A DNA stretch of 15,416 nucleotides from Burkholderiales bacterium (lineage in GTDB: Bacteria > Pseudomonadota > Gammaproteobacteria > Burkholderiales > SG8-39), in contig CAKKSJ010000463.1 of the NCBI GenBank assembly GCA_919902965.1, positions 1 through 15,416 on the forward strand, in the 5' to 3' direction. Of the stretch, positions 7,660 through 12,622 are shown in pieces. A program made the translations under genes and the position numbers. The notes under the pieces are model-generated. The model was not told the origin of the DNA. It saw only the letters and a list, made by a program, of their open reading frames with translations, and made no database searches. How positions within the stretch are numbered: the stretch's first letter is position 1; every line of letters starts with the position of its first letter.

Positions 7660-9168
7660 GCTGCTGCGCTTTTTGCCGGTCGATTTGACACTATTGGGCG
7701 TAGCCGCCTGATTCGCCTCGATGACCAGGTGCTGGCCAGCCATCAGGCGCCCGATTTTGTTCCATCTGCGCAGATCGTCAATGCTGACCTTGTAACGCTC
7801 GGCAATTCCGCTAAGGGTGTCGCCGCGCTTTACCTTGTAATCGATTTTATTCACCGACATGCGCGTTTGCGAGGCTGCCGGCGGCTGAAACTTGGCCGGC
7901 AAAGGCTCGAGCGAGGCCCCTTTCAGCGGCAGTAGCATCTGATAACCGGGCCCCACCCGGGTGCGCCGCTCGATGCCGTTTACCTGTTTGAGCCGCGCCA
8001 GCGAAATGCCGTGCTTTGACGCAAGATGTTGCAACGTGTCGCCGCGCTTCAGCGTATAGGTTTGCCAGGAGACCAGCGGCGCCTCGTGTCCTTGCAGATT
8101 GGCAAGGAAGATTTTCGCCTTGTCCGCCGGCAGCACCAGGCTGGCGCTGCCGTTGGCGACAATCACCGGGCGGTTGTGGCCGGGATTGAGCGCGAGAAAC
8201 TCATCGAGTGGCATATCCGCGAGCCTGGCCGCAAGGCGCACATCGATGTCGCGCGTTCTTTCCACGGTGACGAAATAAGGCGTGTTCGGTACGGGTTCCA
8301 GATCGACGCCGAAGCTGTGCGGATTCGCAACGATATTTTTCAGCGCCTGCAGCTTAGGCACGTAGTAACGCGTCTCCGCGGGCATGCTGAGATTGAGATA
8401 ATCGGTAGGCAGTCCCTTGGCCCGGTTCTTTTCGATTGCCCGGGCGACGGCATTCTCACCCCAGTTGTAGGAAGCGAGCGCGAGATGCCAGTCGCCATGC
8501 ATTTCATACAGAAACTGCAAATAGTCCAGCGCGGCGCTGGTCGATGCGACGATGTCGCGCCGTCCGTCATACCAGGAGGTCTGCTCCAAGTTGTAGTTCT
8601 TGCCTGTGGACGGGATGAACTGCCACAGTCCGGAGGCATGCGAGCGTGAATAAGCCATGGGATTGAACGCGCTTTCCACCATAGGCAGCAGCGCGAGTTC
8701 GGTGGGCATGCCGCGTTTCTCCAGTTCCTCGACGATATAGTAGAGGTAGCGCTTGCTGCGTTCGACCATGCGCTTCACGTAACTCGGCTGGCTCGCGTAC
8801 CAGATCTGGCGGTCCTGCACCAGCGGGCTGGACAGATTGGGCATGGAAAAACCGGTGCGGATGCGATCCCACAGATCAGGCGGGACTGCCGTGAGGTCGA
8901 TGGTGGGGATGGCGCGCAGCTTGTCCTTGACTTCGCGGGCCGAGGGACTGGGCAGCGCCTGGATCGGTAGTGCCGGCGCCACGGCCGCGGGCGCCGCAGC
9001 GGAACTCGGGCTGGATCGGGACCCACCCGCCGCCTGATAGACGCTTGCAGCAGACGCTGCGGACGTGGACGCTTTCCCTGAGGAAACATCGGTCTGCGGC
9101 GGCGCCAGGGCGCAGCCGGAACTGAGTGCGGCAAGGATGAAGGCCGCGATTAAGCGCAATTCCGGCAC
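7648..9168 (-). CDS. mltD: Membrane-bound lytic murein transglycosylase D (MltD), two LysM domains
   Basis: A lytic transglycosylase that cleaves the glycan strand of murein between MurNAc and GlcNAc, leaving 1,6-anhydroMurNAc ends, on the periplasmic side of the cell wall. From GTG 9168 the protein has 506 residues; E. coli MltD has about 450. A lipoprotein signal ends at LSSGC, followed by a long Ala/Ser/Pro linker. The SLT domain contains the catalytic Glu165 in LLPMVESAFNP, then SHASGLWQFIPSTGKNY and LASYNWGENAV, all hallmarks of family 1D. Two C-terminal LysM murein-binding repeats begin at YTLKRGDTL (about 371-415) and YKVKRGDTL (about 444-486). The tail is very basic (KKRSSRRK). GTG 9168 is chosen because GGAAGGAG lies just upstream and the predicted transcription start falls near 9192; a TTG at 9192 is the alternative. 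Confidence 0.95.
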   Translation of the reverse strand: MPELRLIAAFILAALSSGCALAPPQTDVSSGKASTSAASAASVYQAAGGSRSSPSSAAAPAAVAPALPIQALPSPSAREVKDKLRAIPTIDLTAVPPDLWDRIRTGFSMPNLSSPLVQDRQIWYASQPSYVKRMVERSKRYLYYIVEELEKRGMPTELALLPMVESAFNPMAYSRSHASGLWQFIPSTGKNYNLEQTSWYDGRRDIVASTSAALDYLQFLYEMHGDWHLALASYNWGENAVARAIEKNRAKGLPTDYLNLSMPAETRYYVPKLQALKNIVANPHSFGVDLEPVPNTPYFVTVERTRDIDVRLAARLADMPLDEFLALNPGHNRPVIVANGSASLVLPADKAKIFLANLQGHEAPLVSWQTYTLKRGDTLQHLASKHGISLARLKQVNGIERRTRVGPGYQMLLPLKGASLEPLPAKFQPPAASQTRMSVNKIDYKVKRGDTLSGIAERYKVSIDDLRRWNKIGRLMAGQHLVIEANQAATPNSVKSTGKKRSSRRK

Positions 9169-9198
9169 TGCTGCTCCTTCCCCGAACGCCAACCGATG

Positions 9199-9227
9199 AT
9201 GTTAGCGGAGCAAGCCGGACAGGTCAA
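9199..9227 (-). promoter_or_regulatory. Sigma70-type promoter of mltD
   Basis: On the minus strand TTGACC (9222-9227) and TAACAT (9199-9204) are separated by exactly 17 bases. The -35 matches five of six consensus positions and the -10 four of six. Transcription would start near 9192, giving a leader of about 24 bases with a strong Shine-Dalgarno before GTG 9168. This implies mltD can be expressed independently of gloB upstream. Confidence 0.55.
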
Positions 9228-9287
9228 GGAAAGACAAGGAAAAATAACATCTTATAGCTGTTTTTTGGGCCGCTCTGCGCGCTGTGT
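9228..9287. other. gloB-mltD intergenic spacer
   Basis: Sixty AT-richer bases lie between the gloB stop and the mltD promoter. I looked for a gloB terminator on the minus strand and found only a three-base stem with no clean T tract, so gloB transcripts may read into mltD. I see no small gene here. Confidence 0.4.
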
Positions 9288-10067
9288 TCAGAACTCGTTT
9301 TTCCATTGCCGGAGGGCCGCGAAAACCTGCACCGGGCCGGCGGCGCGCGCACCGAGATATTTGTTCGCCGCGCGGATTACAGCGGGCTGCAGACAGCGCA
9401 GAAACGGATTGGTCTTTTTCTCGCGACCGATGCTGGAGGGCAGGGTGGGTTGATTGCGCTTGCGCTTGTCCGCGTCGCTTGCCGCCCGCGCCATCAGATC
9501 GGCGTTCTGCGGCTCGACTTCCTGCGCGAAACCGATGTTCGCCATCGTGTACTCGTGGCCGCAGTACACCAGGGTTTCATCCGGCAGCGCCGCAAGTTTC
9601 GCGAGGGAGGCGGCCATCTGTGGCGCGGTTCCTTCAAACAGCCGCCCGCAGCCGCAGGCGAACAGGGTGTCGCCGCAGAACAGGGAATTTGCGCCATAAT
9701 AAGCAATGTGCGCCCGGGTATGTCCGGGTATGTCGAGTACCTTGAAGCGCAATCCCAAGCCGGGAATCTCGACCTCGTCGCCTTCGCTGACCGCATGGGT
9801 AAGAGTGGCTATGGGCTCGCCGCGGGGCCCATACACCGGAACCGAGCGGTGCGCGAGCAGTTCGGCGACGCCGCCGACATGGTCGGGATGGTGATGCGTG
9901 GCGAGGATGGCGCACAGCTCCAGCCCCTCACTATGCAGGTATTCGAGCACGGGTCGCGCGTCGCCCGGATCGACAACTGCGGCATAAAGGCCGTTACGCA
10001 GCGTCCAGATGTAGTTGTCGCTGAACGCGCGTAGTGGAACGATTTCGAAATCATTTTTATCTGACAT
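9288..10067 (-). CDS. gloB: Hydroxyacylglutathione hydrolase (glyoxalase II)
   Basis: Glyoxalase II hydrolyses S-D-lactoylglutathione to D-lactate and glutathione, finishing methylglyoxal detoxification in the cytoplasm. From ATG 10067 the protein has 259 residues, close to E. coli GloB (251). It is a metallo-beta-lactamase fold protein with the binuclear metal motif THHHPDH (57-63; ligands His58, His60, Asp62, His63). The further ligands His116 (IPGHTRAH), Asp133 (FCGDTLF) and His171 (CGHEYT) are also present. The C-terminal glyoxalase II domain ends with NPFLRC and a short helical tail, as in the bacterial family. The frame is open upstream to 10448, but that part opposes the methyltransferase gene and resembles nothing, so the ATG is preferred. 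Only a weak AGG precedes this start. All catalytic ligands are intact. Confidence 0.96.
   Translation of the reverse strand: MSDKNDFEIVPLRAFSDNYIWTLRNGLYAAVVDPGDARPVLEYLHSEGLELCAILATHHHPDHVGGVAELLAHRSVPVYGPRGEPIATLTHAVSEGDEVEIPGLGLRFKVLDIPGHTRAHIAYYGANSLFCGDTLFACGCGRLFEGTAPQMAASLAKLAALPDETLVYCGHEYTMANIGFAQEVEPQNADLMARAASDADKRKRNQPTLPSSIGREKKTNPFLRCLQPAVIRAANKYLGARAAGPVQVFAALRQWKNEF
10041..10052. repeat. 12-base perfect palindrome at the gloB/methyltransferase divergence
   Basis: GATTTCGAAATC reads the same on both strands. It lies inside the first codons of gloB and about 30 bases before the methyltransferase start, a place where an operator could affect both genes. It also simply encodes Asp-Phe-Glu-Ile of GloB, and several 12-base palindromes are expected by chance in a window of this size, so function is uncertain. 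Confidence 0.2.
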
Positions 10068-10080
10068 AAGCCTAGTTTTC

Positions 10081-10821
10081 GTGGAAGCGTCGAAAAAGTC
10101 AACTCTGTCCGACTGGTTTAACACGCCCAATGGCGAATACGTGCTGCGCTGGGAGCGCGCACAGTTCGACAGCGCGGTGGAGGACGTGTTCGGTTTCAAC
10201 GCAATCCAGATCGGCATGCCGGGAATCGATCTGCTGCGCCGCAACCGCATCGCGCTGCGCACCCACGTCGGTCCGGAGAGCAGCAGCGACCTCCTTGCCG
10301 ACAGCGGTGCGCTGCCTCTGGCCAGCGGCAGCATCGATCTGGTGGTGTTGCCGCATGTGCTCGAATTCAGCGCACATCCGCACCGGATACTGCGTGAGGC
10401 CGCGCGCGTGTTGATGCCCGATGGCCAGATCGTGATCTCGGGTTTCAATCCGATCAGCCTCTGGGGCCTGAAACGGGCGCTGGGCCTGAGCCGGGGCGAC
10501 TATCCCTGGTGTGGCCGTTTCATCGGCCTGTTGCGCCTGAAGGACTGGCTGCAGCTGCTCAGTTTTGAACTTAACGGCGGCCGCTTCGGCTGCTATGCGC
10601 CACCGTTTTCACAATCAAAATGGCTGGAGCGCTCCGCTTTCATGGAAAAGGCGGGTGATCGCTGGTGGCCGATCGCCGGCGGCGTCTACGTGGTACGCGC
10701 GGTCAAGCGCACCATAGGCATGCGCCTGGTCATGCCCAACTGGCGCAATCAGAAAGTCTCTGCGAAAGGTCTTTCGACCGTGACCCAGAACAATCATCAC
10801 CGCAGCGGGACCGACGTTTGA
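10081..10821 (+). CDS. YafS-like class I SAM-dependent methyltransferase
   Basis: Probable S-adenosylmethionine-dependent methyltransferase of the group found beside gloB and rnhA in E. coli (yafS) and many proteobacteria; its substrate is not known. From GTG 10081 it has 246 residues, near the length of YafS (240). Conserved group features are the N-terminal DWFNTPNGEYVLRWE, the block LVVLPHVLEFSAHPHRILRE (88-107), RVLMPDGQIVISGFNP and SLWGLKRAL. The expected SAM loop is only AIQIGMPG (41-48), a degenerate glycine motif. The start is uncertain: no ATG or clear Shine-Dalgarno is present, and the frame is open upstream to 10015 inside gloB. The stop overlaps the rnhA start. The family call is firm and the enzymatic activity is inferred. 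Confidence 0.82.
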   Translation: MEASKKSTLSDWFNTPNGEYVLRWERAQFDSAVEDVFGFNAIQIGMPGIDLLRRNRIALRTHVGPESSSDLLADSGALPLASGSIDLVVLPHVLEFSAHPHRILREAARVLMPDGQIVISGFNPISLWGLKRALGLSRGDYPWCGRFIGLLRLKDWLQLLSFELNGGRFGCYAPPFSQSKWLERSAFMEKAGDRWWPIAGGVYVVRAVKRTIGMRLVMPNWRNQKVSAKGLSTVTQNNHHRSGTDV

Positions 10822-11273
10822 GTGCTGCGCAGCATGCGGCGCGGGTGCGCATCTACACAGATGGCGCCTGCAAGGGTAATCCAGGTCCGGGCGGTTGGGG
10901 CGCGCTGATGCAGTTCGACGGCCGCGAGAAGGAGTTGTACGGGGGCGAGCCCGACACCACCAATAACCGCATGGAACTCACTGCCGTGATCCGCGCCCTG
11001 GGGGCATTGAAACGGACTTGCGAAATCGATCTTTACACTGATTCGCAATATGTCCAGAAGGGGATCAGCGAATGGCTTGCGACGTGGAAGCGGCGCGGCT
11101 GGAAAACCGCCGACAGGAAGCCGGTCAAGAACGTCGATTTATGGCTGGAACTGGACCAGCTCGCCGCTGCTCACGCCATCCGCTGGCACTGGGTGAAGGG
11201 ACATGCCGGGCACGTCGAGAATGAACGCGCCGACGCGCTCGCAAACCGGGGCATAGCCGCCCTCGCCGGATAG
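10818..11273 (+). CDS. rnhA: Ribonuclease HI
   Basis: RNase HI degrades the RNA strand of RNA-DNA hybrids in the cytoplasm, removing R-loops and lagging-strand primers. From TTG 10818 the protein has 151 residues, against 155 in E. coli. All active-site residues are visible: Asp15 (IYTDGACKGNPGPGGWG), Glu53 (NNRMELTA), Asp75 (YTDSQYV), His129 (VKGHAGH) and Asp139 (NERADALA). The basic handle region of the E. coli type is present in KRRGWKTADRKPVKNVDLW. TTG 10818 overlaps the methyltransferase stop by four bases (TTGA), with GCGGGA a few bases upstream. GTG 10845 is an alternative giving 142 residues but lacks a Shine-Dalgarno. The overlap suggests translational coupling to the methyltransferase. 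dnaQ, a frequent neighbour, is absent downstream. Confidence 0.96.
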   Translation: MSAAQHAARVRIYTDGACKGNPGPGGWGALMQFDGREKELYGGEPDTTNNRMELTAVIRALGALKRTCEIDLYTDSQYVQKGISEWLATWKRRGWKTADRKPVKNVDLWLELDQLAAAHAIRWHWVKGHAGHVENERADALANRGIAALAG

Positions 11274-11319
11274 TGCCCGGCTTTCCCGGACTAGCGCGAT
11301 CAGGCCGGTCTGCCTCGGT

Positions 11320-11325
11320 TACAAT
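11320..11325 (+). promoter_or_regulatory. Weak candidate -10 element upstream of the RND adaptor
   Basis: TACAAT matches five of six positions of the sigma70 -10 consensus and lies about 48 bases before the adaptor ATG. No recognisable -35 is found at the right distance (CGATCA at 11297-11302 is poor). It would give a leader of about 40 bases that contains the hairpin and T tract at 11349-11370. Confidence 0.25.
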
Positions 11326-11348
11326 TGCGCTTCAGCTTTTCTGAGGTT

Positions 11349-11370
11349 CGGCTCAAGGCCGGTTTTTTTT
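11349..11370 (+). terminator. Terminator-like hairpin and T8 tract just before the RND adaptor
   Basis: CGGC (11349-11352) pairs with GCCG (11358-11361) around a five-base loop. One G follows, then eight consecutive T residues (11363-11370) that end two bases before the ATG at 11373. It could terminate transcripts from rnhA, or, if transcription starts near 11332, act inside the adaptor leader. The four-base stem is short for an efficient terminator. Confidence 0.4.
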
Positions 11371-11372
11371 CC

Positions 11373-12548
11373 ATGGCGGCATCGAAAAACATTCTGGTTA
11401 GCGTGGTCTCCGTGCTGGCGCTAAGCGCACTTGGGACCTATGCGTATTACGCCAACCGCAGCCCGCTTGCGCCACAGCCCGCGGGCGCTCAGAAGCCGGC
11501 GGGCGCGCCGGCTGCGGCCGGGCCCCCCGGCGGGTTCTCGATTCCGGTGGAAACCGCCAAGGTTGCGCTGGAGACGCTGCAGGAGGACGTCAGCGCCGTC
11601 GGCTCGCTGCGATCCAACGAGTCGGTGGTGGTGCGCCCTGAGATTTCCGGGCGTATCAGCGGCATCGATTTCATCGAGGGCGCGCAGGTGCGCAAAGGCG
11701 CGGCGCTGGTGGTGCTGGACAGTTCCACCCAGGCGGCCGAGGTGCAGCAGGCGCGCGCCAATCTGGCGCTTGCCAAAACCAATTTCGAGCGCACGCAGGA
11801 ACTGCAGAAAAGCAAGTTCGTCAGCGCGAACGCGGGCGATCAGGCGCTCAACGGCCTGAAGGTCGCACAGGCGAACCTGGCCCTGGCCGAGGCGCGCCTG
11901 GCGAAAACGCGCATTCTGGCTCCGTTCAACGCGACCATCGGCCTGCGTCAGGTCAGCGTGGGTGACTACGTGAAAGAGGGCCAGGATCTGGTGACCCTTG
12001 AGGATCTGGGCGCGTTAAAGCTCGATTTCCGTCTGCCGGAGAACTATTTCGGCAGGGTAAAACTGGGGCAGCAAGTGGAAATCAAGACCGATGCCTATCC
12101 CGGCCAGGTGTTCAAGGCGCGCCTGATAGCGGTCGATCCGCTCATCGACCAGGCCGGCCGCTCGATGTCGCTGCGCGCCAAATTGGACAACCCCGACGGA
12201 AAACTGCGGCCGGGCATGTTCGCCAATGTGCGCTTGATTTTTTCTGAGCGCGCCGGCGCCCTCACGCTACCTGAAGAAGCGCTGGTGCCGATAAGCACGG
12301 AACACTTCGTGTTCAAGGTGCTTGGCGGCAAAGTGCAGCGCGTGAAAGTCAGGATTGGACTGCGCCGCAATGCGAAAGTCGAAGTGATCGAGGGACTCCA
12401 GTCCGGGGACGAGGTGGTGACGGCCGGCCAGCTGAAATTGCGCGAGGGCGCCGCAGTAAAGCCGCTCGACTCAGGACCGGCTGCCGGCATTGCTGGAGCA
12501 TCCGCGCCGGGCAAAGCTGCGGCCGCGCCGGGCAAACCCGGCTCATGA
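11373..12548 (+). CDS. RND efflux periplasmic adaptor subunit (membrane fusion protein)
   Basis: HlyD/AcrA-type adaptor linking an RND pump to an outer-membrane channel. From ATG 11373 it has 391 residues. A single N-terminal membrane anchor (about 7-27) lacks a lipobox cysteine, unlike AcrA. A Pro/Ala/Gly-rich linker (30-54) follows. The lipoyl half-motif GRISGIDFIEGAQVRKGAAL (93-112) and its partner ILAPFNATIGLRQVSVGDYV (181-200) flank a short alpha-hairpin (about 117-178) with Ala/Gln/Leu heptads, ANLALAKTNFER and ANLALAEARLAKTR. Beta-barrel and membrane-proximal domains occupy roughly 205-360, and the tail is Ala/Pro/Gly-rich. The ATG has no Shine-Dalgarno: a T8 tract sits in its place, and AAGG is 14 bases away. 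TTG 11325 is an in-frame alternative start. It is followed 74 bases later by its pump gene. Confidence 0.92.
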   Translation: MAASKNILVSVVSVLALSALGTYAYYANRSPLAPQPAGAQKPAGAPAAAGPPGGFSIPVETAKVALETLQEDVSAVGSLRSNESVVVRPEISGRISGIDFIEGAQVRKGAALVVLDSSTQAAEVQQARANLALAKTNFERTQELQKSKFVSANAGDQALNGLKVAQANLALAEARLAKTRILAPFNATIGLRQVSVGDYVKEGQDLVTLEDLGALKLDFRLPENYFGRVKLGQQVEIKTDAYPGQVFKARLIAVDPLIDQAGRSMSLRAKLDNPDGKLRPGMFANVRLIFSERAGALTLPEEALVPISTEHFVFKVLGGKVQRVKVRIGLRRNAKVEVIEGLQSGDEVVTAGQLKLREGAAVKPLDSGPAAGIAGASAPGKAAAAPGKPGS

Positions 12549-12549
12549 C

Positions 12550-12612
12550 ATGAACAGCAGTGTTCCTTGCACGCGCGGGCGGCGGCTAGTCGCCCGCGCC
12601 TTCCATGGCTAG
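12550..12612 (+). other. 20-codon open frame between adaptor and pump genes
   Basis: An ATG one base after the adaptor stop opens a 20-residue frame ending in TAG at 12610-12612, eleven bases before the pump start. Its translation, beginning MNSSVPCTRGRR, is rich in arginine and resembles nothing known to me. It has no Shine-Dalgarno of its own and would depend on ribosomes re-initiating after the adaptor stop. It spans the hairpin at 12573-12599. It may be random open sequence. Confidence 0.15.
12573..12599 (+). repeat. Strong GC hairpin in the adaptor-pump intergenic space
   Basis: GCGCGGGCGGC (12573-12583) pairs with GTCGCCCGCGC (12589-12599) through 11 base pairs, one of them G-U, around the five-base loop GGCTA. 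There is no T tract after it, so it is not a standard intrinsic terminator. Within an operon such a stem could protect the upstream mRNA from 3' exonucleases or adjust adaptor-to-pump ratio. Confidence 0.5.
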
Positions 12613-12620
12613 AGCCTAGC
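12608..12620 (+). repeat. Small inverted repeat over the pump ribosome-binding region
   Basis: GCTAG-AGC-CTAGC is a perfect five-base inverted repeat with a three-base loop, ending two bases before the pump ATG at 12623. It occupies the place of the Shine-Dalgarno, and none is evident. The tetranucleotide CTAG, usually rare in proteobacterial genomes, occurs here twice and once more in the neighbouring hairpin. Confidence 0.3.
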
Positions 12621-12622
12621 AC

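Noticed and set aside
10068..10448. Upstream extension of the gloB frame on the minus strand
   Set aside because: The glyoxalase II sequence begins at MSDKNDFEIVPL. The extension opposes well-conserved methyltransferase codons and resembles no family.
11277..11290. CCGG-CTTTC-CCGG hairpin just after the rnhA stop
   Set aside because: Four-base self-complementary arms with no T tract after them; too weak to call a terminator.
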